From Acidobacteriaceae bacterium (GTDB lineage Bacteria; Acidobacteriota; Terriglobia; Terriglobales; Acidobacteriaceae): a DNA stretch of 34,429 nucleotides. The translations under genes and the position numbers were made by a program. Positions 16,156-23,994 of the stretch are shown here, one piece after another; the stretch's first letter is position 1; each line of letters begins with the position of its first letter. The stretch is taken from assembly GCA_003162935.1 (NCBI GenBank), contig PLUW01000034.1, forward strand, positions 1-34,429, given 5' to 3'. The notes beneath the pieces were generated by a model that worked only from the letters and a program-made list of their open reading frames with translations, made no database searches and was not told where the DNA came from.

Positions 16156-16426
16156 GATTGCCTCCATGCTCTCGCGAGAGAGGAAGGCAAGCCGGAGGCC
16201 AGACCCAGACGATTGAAAAGAATGAAGTTAAGATGGGTCGCGAGCGGACTGGCGTGTCTTCCGCCACGCGCCCGTGTCCGCGACGACACGACTGCGCTGC
16301 AATCGTTTTATCAACCCCTCGCGCACTCCTAACGACCAGCGACCACGACCCCGACGAACCATGAAACTTCGCCCCTGCTCCCGCATCCTATTTCTGTGTT
16401 AAGGTCTGCTCTCTAGAGGGACGCTC

Positions 16427-17152
16427 ATGATCACTCGACTCGACGACCAGGAACTCAAGCGGAAGAGTCGCCGCCAGTTGCTCAAGCTTGCTCCCATCGC
16501 CGTCCTGGGAGCGTTCGCGATCCCGAAGCTGAGGGACCGTCTGGTTGAGGAAGGAGTTCGCTTCAGCGATTGGGCCTCCGGCGCGACGTTTCGTTCGCAG
16601 CATCTCGCCCAGACATTTTCGAATTCCGAAGTTGTGCCGTTCGAAAAGTTCCCCTACAACGGCTACGACGTTCTCGACCCCGAGGTGGATTTGGAGAAGT
16701 GGACGCTGACGGTCGAAGGCGACGTGCAGCATCCGGGCGAATACACGCTGGCCCAGATTCAGGCGCTGCCGAAGCTCAGCCAAAATACGCGCCATATCTG
16801 CGTGGAGGGCTGGGACGTGGTCGGCTCGTTTGGCGGCACGCGTATCTCCGACTTCCTGAAGCTGGTGGGAGCGAACACGGGTGCGAACTTTCTCGAAGTC
16901 GAATGCGCGGACGATTATTACGAGTCCATCGACATGGCGTCGGCGCTGCATCCGCAGTCGCTGATGTGCTACGAGATGTATGGGCAGCCGCTCGACCGCA
17001 AACACGGAGCGCCGCTGCGCCTGCAAATGCCGACCAAGCTCGGATACAAGCAGGCCAAGTATCTCGACACCGTTCGCGTCACCAATATTCTGAAGCCCGG
17101 CAAAACCGGCTACTGGGAAGACCAGGGCTACAGCTGGTACGGAGGCCTGTGA
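16427..17152 (+). CDS. Tat-exported molybdopterin-dependent oxidoreductase (sulfite oxidase/MsrP-like fold)
   Basis: A 241-residue protein with a twin-arginine signal (KSRRQLLKLAP, R15-R16) followed by a hydrophobic stretch, so it folds with cofactor in the cytoplasm and is exported by Tat. The oxidoreductase molybdopterin domain spans about residues 85-235; the molybdenum-ligand Cys is C125 in RHICVEGWDVVGSFGG, the signature of the sulfite oxidase/YedY family. Ribosome site GAGGG at 16416-16420 with a 6-nt spacer supports the start. The next gene overlaps by one base (TGATG) and encodes a membrane cytochrome b, so the pair is a two-subunit periplasmic redox enzyme comparable to MsrP-MsrQ, with quinol as likely electron partner. 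The substrate (sulfite, sulfoxide or another) cannot be read from sequence. Confidence 0.88.
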   Translation: MITRLDDQELKRKSRRQLLKLAPIAVLGAFAIPKLRDRLVEEGVRFSDWASGATFRSQHLAQTFSNSEVVPFEKFPYNGYDVLDPEVDLEKWTLTVEGDVQHPGEYTLAQIQALPKLSQNTRHICVEGWDVVGSFGGTRISDFLKLVGANTGANFLEVECADDYYESIDMASALHPQSLMCYEMYGQPLDRKHGAPLRLQMPTKLGYKQAKYLDTVRVTNILKPGKTGYWEDQGYSWYGGL

Positions 17153-18009
17153 TGCCGAACGACGAGAATGGCAATAACAATAACAATAACGAAGCAAAAA
17201 AAGATTCCGTCCCGCAGCCCGATCCCGTGCCAACCGCCGAGGCCGGTCCGGTGGAAGCCACCGTGGCAAGAATGGAGATGGTTGCCGACCAGACCGCTCC
17301 ACAGGAGTCGGCTCCTTCGGCGCCAGTAGCCATTGAGTTAACCGCGGAAGAAGATCCCTCGCTCGTGCGTGCCGCCTACGAGCATCCGCTGCCGATTCGG
17401 ATCACGCACTGGGTGAACGCCATCAGCTTGTTCGTGATGGTGACCAGCGGCCTGCGCATCTTCCGCGCCTTTCCCAGTTTCGGGCCGAAGATTCCGGAAC
17501 AAGTCCTGCTCACGATACCCAGATATGTCACGCTCGGCGGATGGCTCGGCGGCGCCTTGCAGTGGCATTTCACCTTCATGTGGTTCTTTGTCGCCAGCGG
17601 CGTGCTGTATGTGGCGTATCAGGTCTTCAGGGGCCACTATCGCACCATGCTGTTCCTGCCTCGCGATGTGGCCGGCGTGTGGCCGATGGCCAGACACTAT
17701 TTTTTCTTCGGCCCCAAACCGGCGGCGGCGGGCCAATACAACCCGCTGCAAAAGCTGGCCTACACCTCCACCATTGGGTTCGGCGTGCTGTCGTTGCTCA
17801 CGGGCCTTGTCCTGTTCAAGCCCGCACAGTTTTCTGGGCTGGCGTTTCTATTCGGAGGGTTTCACCTCACCCGCATCTGGCACTTCGCCGCGATGTGCGG
17901 ATTCCTCGCCTTCATCCCCGGTCACCTGATCATGGTTCTGCTGCATGGCTGGTCGAATTTCTACTCCATGCTTTCCGGCTGGAAACGCGAACCCGAGTAC
18001 CAGGAGTAG
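17152..18009 (+). CDS. Membrane cytochrome b subunit with simple-sequence N-terminus
   Basis: A 285-residue protein with GGAGG at 17141-17145 and a TGATG junction to the molybdoenzyme gene. The first 75 residues are a soluble low-complexity region: an Asn run (NGNNNNNNEAKKD) followed by Pro/Ala/Glu-rich sequence. The membrane part starts near residue 80 and has a first-helix His in RITHWVNAISLFVMVTSGL, further His in helices (WHFTFMWFF, HLTRIWHFAAM, FIPGHLIMVLLHGW) and four to five membrane segments, as in the cytochrome b561 / Ni-Fe hydrogenase b-type / thiosulfate reductase cytochrome b superfamily. It should bind two b hemes and pass electrons between quinone and the periplasmic molybdenum subunit. 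It is not a recognisable MsrQ (YedZ). The N-terminal extension is atypical. Confidence 0.85.
   Translation: MPNDENGNNNNNNEAKKDSVPQPDPVPTAEAGPVEATVARMEMVADQTAPQESAPSAPVAIELTAEEDPSLVRAAYEHPLPIRITHWVNAISLFVMVTSGLRIFRAFPSFGPKIPEQVLLTIPRYVTLGGWLGGALQWHFTFMWFFVASGVLYVAYQVFRGHYRTMLFLPRDVAGVWPMARHYFFFGPKPAAAGQYNPLQKLAYTSTIGFGVLSLLTGLVLFKPAQFSGLAFLFGGFHLTRIWHFAAMCGFLAFIPGHLIMVLLHGWSNFYSMLSGWKREPEYQE
17173..17202 (+). repeat. AATAAC triplet hexamer repeat and A7 run in the cytochrome b gene
   Basis: Three perfect tandem copies of AATAAC (17173-17190) encode the Asn run. A run of seven A residues (17196-17202) follows at once. Hexamer slippage would keep the frame; a change in the A run would shift it and abolish the protein. 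Both lie within the first 20 codons. Confidence 0.8.
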
Positions 18010-18055
18010 CGAAGAATAGATAGGGAGCGGGGAAAAACGGCAAAGAAAATGGAAA

Positions 18056-18075
18056 GCCGGGCGTTCCCGCCCGGC
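18056..18075 (-). terminator. Terminator-like hairpin between convergent genes
   Basis: GCCGGGCG (18056-18063) and CGCCCGGC (18068-18075) form a perfect 8-bp GC stem with a 4-nt loop. On the minus strand it is followed by the T-rich TTTCCATTTTCTTT, so it most likely ends the message of the MXKDX gene (stop at 18163). It lies 46 nt past the cytochrome b stop and may also serve that message, though no T tract follows on the plus side. The rest of the 153-bp gap shows nothing further. Confidence 0.6.
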
Positions 18076-18162
18076 GGCCAGACTGTTGGACAGGCAATAC
18101 GCCCCCGGCGTATCAACAAAGACGTTTACGGTGAATACTCCAACATCGGGTCTTGCGGCGGT

Positions 18163-18438
18163 CTAGTGCTTCATGCTGTCGTCCGGCTTCATTTGGTCTT
18201 TCTTCATGTTGTCGTCTTTCTGCATGGCATCCCCGCTCTTCTTCGCTTTCTTGGACTTCTTCTTCTTGGCGTCTTTCGCCATGTCGTCCTTCTTCATGGT
18301 GTCGCCCGACTTTGACTTGTCGTTCTGCATTTGATCGTTCTTCATGTTGTCCTGCTTCATGGCATCGCCCGATTGCCCGAACGCCAACGCACCGAACAGC
18401 ATGGTGACTGACATCAGTTTTACAAACATGTTCTTCAT
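18163..18438 (-). CDS. Pentapeptide MXKDX-repeat exported protein
   Basis: A 91-residue protein starting at ATG 18438 with AGGAGA upstream. A signal peptide (MKNMFVKLMSVTMLFGALAFG) is followed by repeats of the form M-x-K/N/P-D-x: MKQDN, MKNDQ, MQNDK, MKKDD, MAKDA, MQKDD, MKKDQ and MKPDD. A Lys-rich patch (KKKKSKKAKK) sits in the middle. This is the pattern of the MXKDX pentapeptide family, small periplasmic proteins of unknown role, very rich in Met, Lys and Asp and almost free of large hydrophobic residues. Regular methionines could bind copper(I) or scavenge oxidants, but this is inference. It lies 86 nt downstream of the ABC ATPase and is probably separately expressed. Confidence 0.8.
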   Translation of the reverse strand: MKNMFVKLMSVTMLFGALAFGQSGDAMKQDNMKNDQMQNDKSKSGDTMKKDDMAKDAKKKKSKKAKKSGDAMQKDDNMKKDQMKPDDSMKH

Positions 18439-18524
18439 AAACACATCTCCTGTGGTTGAATTGTGATGGATTCGTCGCCCCATTCCGCGGGGCCGTCCAT
18501 TAAGATGCAGTCGCGCGAAGAAAG

Positions 18525-19571
18525 TTACACGCCATGGCGCTGGGGATTCACCACCGGGCAGCGGGCCCAATGTCCAGCACCAACCTCGACCAGCGGCGGA
18601 GGCTCGACAGCACAAGCGGCAACGCGGTACGCACAGCGCGGTTCGAACGCACATCCGGCGGGGGGGTGCGCAAGGGATGGAACCGCGCCTTCAATGGTCG
18701 CGAGCGGAATTGTGCGATCTGTAGCCAGCGTGGGAATCGCGCGCAGCAGCCCTTGCGTATAAGGATGAGCGGCCGCGTGAAAGATGGCGGCCTTCGCGCC
18801 GAGTTCGACCAGATTGCCGGCATACATCACGGCCACGCGGTCCGCCACATGCGAAACCACCGCCAGGTCGTGCGAGATGAAGAGCATCGCCAATCCAAAT
18901 TTGTGGCGGAGTTCATTGAGCAGATCGAGAATCTGCTGTTGGATGGTGACGTCAAGCGCCGTCGTAGGCTCGTCGGCAATCAGCAACTGCGGACGGTTGA
19001 CGATGGCCATGGCGATCATCACGCGCTGCCGCATGCCTCCCGAGAGCTGGTGCGGGTAACTGCGGGCGCGCTGCTCGGGCTCGGGGATGGCAACTTCGCG
19101 CATGCCCTCGACCGCTCGCCGCCAAGCTTCAGCCTTGGAAACGCTGTGGTGCGCCAGCACCGCCTCCGCAATCTGATCGCCGACGCGCATGACTGGGTTC
19201 AGCGCAGTCATCGGCTCCTGAAAAATCATGGCGATGCGCGAGCCGCGAAGCTGACGCAGTTGATCGGCCGCCAAACTGGTGAGGCGCGTGGGCGCGCCGT
19301 CCCCGTTCTGAAAGATGATTTCACCCGTGACGGCTGCCGCCAGCGGCAGCAGGCCCATGATCGCCAGCGACGTTACGGATTTTCCCGAGCCCGACTCGCC
19401 AACCAAGCCCAGCACTTCGCCGGGGGCGATGGAGAAGGAAAGGCTGCGCACCGCCGCCGCGCCCGTCATTGTCGTGCCCAGCCCGGCCGGATGAGCGGAC
19501 GAAAGCGCCCGTCCAGCGAGCGACTGCGGGAACTCGATGGTCAGGTCGCGGACGTCGAGCAGCGGTCGCAC
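18525..19571 (-). CDS. Peptide ABC transporter ATP-binding protein (DppD/OppD type), orphan
   Basis: A 348-residue ATPase: Walker [10 protein letters not shown]-loop [10 protein letters not shown], signature LSGGMRQR, Walker [13 protein letters not shown] and H-loop SHDLAVV. The C-terminal oligopeptide-transporter extension has four cysteines (CAFEPRC, a later AC, and ARC), as in DppD/OppD proteins. An insertion (about residues 18-36) separates the first beta strand from the core. The start is GTG 19571, inside the tail of the truncated frame 19541-19768. No permease genes or DppF/OppF partner lie nearby; an unlinked family-5 binding protein exists at 11848-13269. It may power a transporter encoded elsewhere or be a stranded remnant of a transporter operon. 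Confidence 0.9.
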   Translation of the reverse strand: MRPLLDVRDLTIEFPQSLAGRALSSAHPAGLGTTMTGAAAVRSLSFSIAPGEVLGLVGESGSGKSVTSLAIMGLLPLAAAVTGEIIFQNGDGAPTRLTSLAADQLRQLRGSRIAMIFQEPMTALNPVMRVGDQIAEAVLAHHSVSKAEAWRRAVEGMREVAIPEPEQRARSYPHQLSGGMRQRVMIAMAIVNRPQLLIADEPTTALDVTIQQQILDLLNELRHKFGLAMLFISHDLAVVSHVADRVAVMYAGNLVELGAKAAIFHAAAHPYTQGLLRAIPTLATDRTIPLATIEGAVPSLAHPPAGCAFEPRCAYRVAACAVEPPPLVEVGAGHWARCPVVNPQRHGV

Positions 19572-19768
19572 GAACAGTATGGTATCAGCGACCGGCGTCT
19601 CGCCCTTGCGATCAGCTTGCGCCCGATGTCGTTCCAGTTCTCTAGCAGAACCTGCGACGGCCCCAAAGCCGGTTTCGGCGGCGCTTCTTTCTTCATCGCG
19701 ACCTGCGCGAAAGCGAGCGCGACAAGAATCAATACCGCAAAGACTACTCCTGCGATTCTCTTTTTCAT
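19541..19768 (-). pseudogene. Truncated exported DinB-family-like gene
   Basis: A 75-residue frame starting at ATG 19768 with a strong GGAGG six nt upstream. It has a signal peptide (MKKRIAGVVFAVLILVALAFA) and then ALGPSQVLLENWNDIGRKLI, which resembles the first helix of secreted DinB/YfiT-type four-helix-bundle proteins of acidobacteria, normally about 170-200 residues. After this the sequence turns into Arg/Ser/Cys-rich residues ([17 protein letters not shown]) that overlap the start of the ATPase gene in another frame. The simplest reading is a DinB-type gene cut off near 19620 by a deletion or rearrangement that brought in the ATPase gene. A genuine small exported protein is possible. Confidence 0.5.
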
Positions 19769-19815
19769 TTTGTCCCTCCTTAGGCAGCGCGATGGCCGGC
19801 CTGCGGCCATCGTCG

Positions 19816-20760
19816 CTAGTCCAACCCAGCTCTCTCCAGCATTTCCAGAAACTGCTTCTGGGTACGCATATCGATCGACTGCGCCACTAGTTTGCCTTCA
19901 CGGTCGTAGACAAAACTCTTCGGAATTCCCTCCACCACAAACATGCCGTTTACTTTTCTTCCCGGGTCGAGCAGCACGGGGAACGAAACCTTGTGTTCGA
20001 GGATAAACGGCTTGACCTCTTTCGCCTTTTCATCGGAGATGCCGAGCACGACGAATCCCTTTGCCCCAAAGCGCTCGTAAAGCGTCTCCAGATCCGGCAT
20101 CTCCTTGCGGCAGGGTGGACACCATGTGGCCCAGAAATTTACCAGCACCACTTTCCCGCGCAACTCCGAGAACGTCCAGCTCTTGCCCGAAAGATCCTTC
20201 AGTGTAAAGTCGGTATGCTCCCGCTGGTGGTCATCGGCTTCCAGTCGCGCCATGGCGGCACGAAACTGACCCTCGTCATTGTCAAAGGGAAGCGCCTCCA
20301 CATGCTCGTACCGCACCAGGGAGGCCAGTTCAACATACGGAGAAGCTGGTTGTCTCGTGGCGCTCGCGCCCGCGTCCGCTTTTGGCTGTATCCAATGCAC
20401 TGGCCGTTCACGCAAAGTCTCAGCCAAAGTCGTCGCCACTTCCTGCAGCGCGTCGTGACCGAAATCGCCCTCCGTGGACAGCCCCGCCAATCCCTCCGCC
20501 AGGCGCAGTTTGTTCTCAGTCGGCGGCAGGTTCCGGATCTTCAGCGCCAGATCTTTTGTGGTTCCCGCTCGAACGTCGTCGGGGAGAGCGCGCAGCCCGT
20601 GAATCTGGTCGGCGATCGGCTTTTCGTCCGCGCTCCAGACCACTTCCTTCTTATGCTGTGCTTGGCCGACGAATGGTGCGAAAGCCGCGATTGCAGCCAA
20701 CATTGTTGTGGCCAGGACAAAGACAAAGCTCATCCGGGCAAGCGAAGTACGGGGTGTCAT
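19816..20760 (-). CDS. TlpA-like exported thioredoxin
   Basis: A 314-residue protein. An N-terminal signal or anchor (about residues 10-32: FVFVLATTMLAAIAAFAPFV) is followed by a helical region of about 140 residues without a known fold (including an ALPDDVRAGTTKDLALKIR helix), then a thioredoxin-like domain from about residue 180. The active site is WCPPC in NFWATWCPPCRKEMPDLE, with the cis-proline region GIPKSFVYD. TlpA/ResA proteins reduce periplasmic disulfides, for example in cytochrome c maturation or cytochrome oxidase copper-site assembly. It is divergent from ctaB across a 278-bp gap, which fits a respiratory-assembly role. ATG 20760 was chosen; ATG 20733 is an alternative, and neither has a strong ribosome site. 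Confidence 0.87.
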   Translation of the reverse strand: MTPRTSLARMSFVFVLATTMLAAIAAFAPFVGQAQHKKEVVWSADEKPIADQIHGLRALPDDVRAGTTKDLALKIRNLPPTENKLRLAEGLAGLSTEGDFGHDALQEVATTLAETLRERPVHWIQPKADAGASATRQPASPYVELASLVRYEHVEALPFDNDEGQFRAAMARLEADDHQREHTDFTLKDLSGKSWTFSELRGKVVLVNFWATWCPPCRKEMPDLETLYERFGAKGFVVLGISDEKAKEVKPFILEHKVSFPVLLDPGRKVNGMFVVEGIPKSFVYDREGKLVAQSIDMRTQKQFLEMLERAGLD

Positions 20761-20899
20761 AGCCACCAAGCTTAGCAAACTACAGGCTAGCTCGCGCACC
20801 CGCCGCCCTGCCGCACAACGGGCTTGCAAGTTTGCTTACAAAGTCGTTTGGTGCGAACATTATGACGTTCCGGGACGCCTCGTCGCCGTAGGTTTTGGC

Positions 20900-20928
20900 T
20901 TGACATCGACTCGAAGGCGCGATACGAA
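20900..20928 (+). promoter_or_regulatory. Candidate promoter for ctaB
   Basis: A perfect -35 TTGACA (20900-20905) is followed after 17 bp by a weak -10 TACGAA (20923-20928). It would give a leader of about 100 nt before the ctaB start. The remainder of the gap between the divergent genes (20761-21038) holds no other clear signal. Confidence 0.4.
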
Positions 20929-21038
20929 TACTGATCTTCGGATTTTCAGCAATTCCGTTGGGCTTGATTTGCTAACTGCCGGTTCCAGCCAAACCGCCGG
21001 ATGAAGGCGGACGGGAATAGCTGGCGAGTGTGGGGTTC

Positions 21039-21941
21039 ATGTTGCAACAATTTGCCGCGCGACTGCGCGATTACGCTGAACTGACCAAGGCACGCATTAC
21101 CACTTTGATCGTCCTAACGGCGTGGTGCGGCTACTTTTTTGGCGCGCGCCGCATGGGCGTTTCGTCGTGGTCGCTGGGATTGTTTCATGCCCTGTTCGGG
21201 GTGGCGCTGGTTTCCAGCGGCACGGCGGCCCTGAATGAAGTTCTCGAATCGAAGGTGGATGCGCGCATGCGCCGCACCGCGCTCCGGCCCCTGCCCGCGG
21301 GACGCATGACCAGGGCCCACGCGGCCATCGTAGGGTTGGCGCTAACTCTCGGCGGCTCCGCGTATCTCGCCGTCTACGCCAACTTGCTCACCGGATTATT
21401 GGTCTTCTTGACCGCCCTGGTCTATCTGGCGGCGTACACTCCGCTGAAGAAAGTTTCGCCCGTGTGCACGTTTGTGGGCGCGTTTCCGGGAGCGATGCCG
21501 GTGGTGCTCGGCTGGACGGCGGTGCGCGGAAAGCTGGAGATCGAAACGCTGATTCTGTTTGCCATCATGTTCGTGTGGCAATTCCCGCATTTTCTCTCGA
21601 TCGCATGGCTCTATCGCGAGGATTACGCCCAGGGCGACATCCGCATGCTGCCGGTGGTGGATTCCGACGGAAAGTCAACCGTGTGGCGGATCTTGGCGTA
21701 TTCGGCAGTCCTGATTCCAGTGAGCCTGATGCCGGTCGCATTGGGCATGGCCGGACGCGTGTATCTGGTGGGCGCCATTCTGATGGGGGCGGCGTTGTTC
21801 CGGGTATCGATGGGGATGGCCTCGCAGCAGTTGCCGGCCACGGCAGTCGCTTCGAAACCATCGGCGCGGCGATTGCTGCGGGCGACGATTGTTTATTTGC
21901 CCGCGCTGTTTGCGTTGATGATGGTGAACTCGGGGAGTTAG
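21039..21941 (+). CDS. ctaB: Protoheme IX farnesyltransferase (heme O synthase)
   Basis: CtaB transfers a farnesyl group from farnesyl diphosphate to heme B, giving heme O, for heme-copper oxidases. The 300-residue protein (ATG 21039; an in-frame GTG at 21030 would add three residues) has about nine membrane segments. It shows the UbiA-family Asp-rich motif in NEVLESKVDARMRRTALRPL (N66, E70, D74), a second loop in WLYREDYAQGDIRMLPVVD and a TKARITTLIVLTAWCGY N-terminus characteristic of CtaB. It stands alone, without cytochrome oxidase or ctaA genes next to it, but is divergent from a TlpA-like thioredoxin gene. The 81-bp gap to the convergent S1 gene (21942-22022) shows no clear terminator. 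Confidence 0.92.
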   Translation: MLQQFAARLRDYAELTKARITTLIVLTAWCGYFFGARRMGVSSWSLGLFHALFGVALVSSGTAALNEVLESKVDARMRRTALRPLPAGRMTRAHAAIVGLALTLGGSAYLAVYANLLTGLLVFLTALVYLAAYTPLKKVSPVCTFVGAFPGAMPVVLGWTAVRGKLEIETLILFAIMFVWQFPHFLSIAWLYREDYAQGDIRMLPVVDSDGKSTVWRILAYSAVLIPVSLMPVALGMAGRVYLVGAILMGAALFRVSMGMASQQLPATAVASKPSARRLLRATIVYLPALFALMMVNSGS

Positions 21942-22022
21942 CAAACTTCTGGTTTAAGCCGCCGAATCCCGCCAGCACTGAATCAGAGCTTTCCCGGACG
22001 ATTGGGCGAAGGCAATCCGCGA

Positions 22023-23840
22023 TTATTCCAATTCCAATTCTATCTTCTTCGCTGCCAGGTCAAGCTTCACAATCCGAAACTTGCAAATCTGCCCCGCCCG
22101 CAACGAATCCGGTTTCGCCTCGGCGGCGGGAGCGCCGCTTTTCCAGCGTGTCTGCAGCATCGAACCGAGCGAAGACAAATCGGGTTTGGATGAAGATGAA
22201 GATGCCGCTTCCGCGCCCTTGCCTTCTTTCGCCGCACGTTCCGCTGTACGCTCAACGATCCGGCACGTAGCCCGCACGCCTTCGCCCAACTCCACACGCG
22301 CGTTGGCTCCGGAGACCTCGGTCAGTCGACCCGTCACCAGATCGCCTTCTTTGTGCTCGGCCAGGTATTCATCTAGTCTGGTTGGAACCAGTTGTTTCAT
22401 GCTTAGCCGGATGTTCCGCTTCTCGACATCGAGCGCCAGCACCTGCGCCTTGACCACTTGTCCTTGCCGCAGCACCTCCTGCGGATGATTGATTCGCTTC
22501 TCGGCGCTGATTTCGCTGACGTGGATCATGCCCTCCACGCCTTCGGTCAGTTGCACGAAAGCCCCAAACTTGGTCAGGTTCGTCACCGGTCCTTCGATCA
22601 CCGTGCCCGGAGCGAATTTTTCCGCCGCGCCCACCCACGGATCGCCCAGCGCCTGCTTCAGGCCCAGAGAAATCCGGCGCTCCGGCGCCTGCACTCCAAG
22701 TATCACCGCCTCGACCGTCTCGCCCACCTTCACCACATCCGACGCGGTCCGCACCCTCTTGCCCCATGACATCTCGGAAATATGAATCAGGCCTTCGATG
22801 CCCGGCTCGATCTCGACAAACGCGCCGAAATCCATGAGTCGCGTGACGGTGCCGCGCACTCGCTCGCCCGCGGTGTATTTTCCGGCAACGGCATCCCACG
22901 GATGCGGTTGCATCTGCTTCATGCTGATGGCAATGCGATGCTTATCGGGATCGATCTTGATGATCTTCGCCTCAATCTGCTGGCCCACGGAGAGCACGTC
23001 CGCCGGTTTGTTAACGCGATGCCAGGAAATTTCGCCGACGTGAAGCAGCGCGTCCGCTCCGCCGATCTCGACAAACGCCCCGTAGTCGGTGAGGCTGCGA
23101 ACCACGCCCTGCACCGTATCGCCTTCTTTAAGCTCCGAAAAACGGCGCTCCTTGCCGGCCCGTTCTTCGTCTTCGGCAATGGCGCGGCGATCGACCACCA
23201 CGTCTTCGTCATCCACATCGATCTTGGTGATGCGGCAGCGGATCTCCTGCTCGACCAGCTTCTCCATTTCGGAGGCGTCTTTTGTTCCGGTGCGGGAGGC
23301 GGGCATGAAGGCGCGCACACCGATATCCACGCTCAATCCCCCCTTGACTACGCCGGTCACGGTGCCGACGATGATCGACTTCTCGGCAAAAGCCTTTTCG
23401 AGCGACGCCCAATCGGTGGGGCGCTCGACCTTGCCGCGGGTCAGTTCGTAGTAGCCTTCGGGGTCGCGCCCCTTGACGGTGACCTGAACCTTGTCGCCGG
23501 GCTTTGGTGGCTTGTCGGCCGGAAACGCCGTGAGCGGCAGCACGCCCTCGGTCTTGTATCCGATATCGAGCACGACGGAGTCGGCAGTCAAGGTAATCAC
23601 CGTGCCTTCGCGGCCCTGTGCGCCCGCCTCCCGCTTGCGGGGATGGCTCTTCTCGTATTTGGAAAAAATGTCTTTGAACGATTCGACCGGAAGCGATTCG
23701 GATGGAGATGGCTCAACCGGCGGGCTGGCTGGCGCGGGTGGGTTGAGGGTGGACAGCTCGGGTATGGTCGACTCGGGCGTACTCGGTTCCGACATGCTCG
23801 GCTCGGACATGTTTGGGTTGGTCGTTTCTGGATTGGACAT
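22023..23840 (-). CDS. rpsA: Multi-S1-domain RNA-binding protein (ribosomal protein S1-like)
   Basis: A 605-residue protein with about six S1 domains. After an acidic, Ser/Pro/Glu-rich leader (1-70), domain 1 starts at EGTVITLTADSVVLDIGYKT. Domain 2 is VGTVTGVVKGGLSVDIG. Domains 3-5 are well conserved (SLTDYGAFVEIGG with LLHVGEISW; RLMDFGAFVEIEPG with LIHISEMSW; NLTKFGAFVQLTEG with MIHVSEIS). Domain 6 (VTGRLTEVSGANARVELGEG) is degenerate. The C-terminal motif CKFRIVKLDLAAKKIELELE fits S1 tails. S1 helps the 30S subunit bind structured or Shine-Dalgarno-poor messages. ATG 23840 begins the leader; upstream is pyrimidine-rich with no Shine-Dalgarno, as known for some rpsA genes. The low-complexity leader (repeats of SEPS/STPE) is unusual. 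It is divergent from the dioxygenase gene. Confidence 0.88.
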   Translation of the reverse strand: MSNPETTNPNMSEPSMSEPSTPESTIPELSTLNPPAPASPPVEPSPSESLPVESFKDIFSKYEKSHPRKREAGAQGREGTVITLTADSVVLDIGYKTEGVLPLTAFPADKPPKPGDKVQVTVKGRDPEGYYELTRGKVERPTDWASLEKAFAEKSIIVGTVTGVVKGGLSVDIGVRAFMPASRTGTKDASEMEKLVEQEIRCRITKIDVDDEDVVVDRRAIAEDEERAGKERRFSELKEGDTVQGVVRSLTDYGAFVEIGGADALLHVGEISWHRVNKPADVLSVGQQIEAKIIKIDPDKHRIAISMKQMQPHPWDAVAGKYTAGERVRGTVTRLMDFGAFVEIEPGIEGLIHISEMSWGKRVRTASDVVKVGETVEAVILGVQAPERRISLGLKQALGDPWVGAAEKFAPGTVIEGPVTNLTKFGAFVQLTEGVEGMIHVSEISAEKRINHPQEVLRQGQVVKAQVLALDVEKRNIRLSMKQLVPTRLDEYLAEHKEGDLVTGRLTEVSGANARVELGEGVRATCRIVERTAERAAKEGKGAEAASSSSSKPDLSSLGSMLQTRWKSGAPAAEAKPDSLRAGQICKFRIVKLDLAAKKIELELE

Positions 23841-23994
23841 GAAGAGGAGAAGCCCCTGGCAGTGCGATCCCGCATAGGATAACACCGCCAAGGGCCAGAT
23901 CGGCAGTCCCATCGAGTGGATGCTGAGGGCGGCCTCAAATCCCAGGTGTAAACTGTTTCCGCCTACAGAGGAGTCTGCCCGAGGAATCCGAGAT

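Noticed and set aside
16082-16267. 61-residue minus-strand frame upstream of the SPFH gene
   Set aside because: It overlaps the better-supported 50-residue frame (16003-16155), lacks a ribosome site and has no coherent helix pattern.
18534-20006. 490-residue plus-strand open frame
   Set aside because: It is antisense to the transporter ATPase and the TlpA-like gene, and has an Arg/His/Gln-rich shadow composition.
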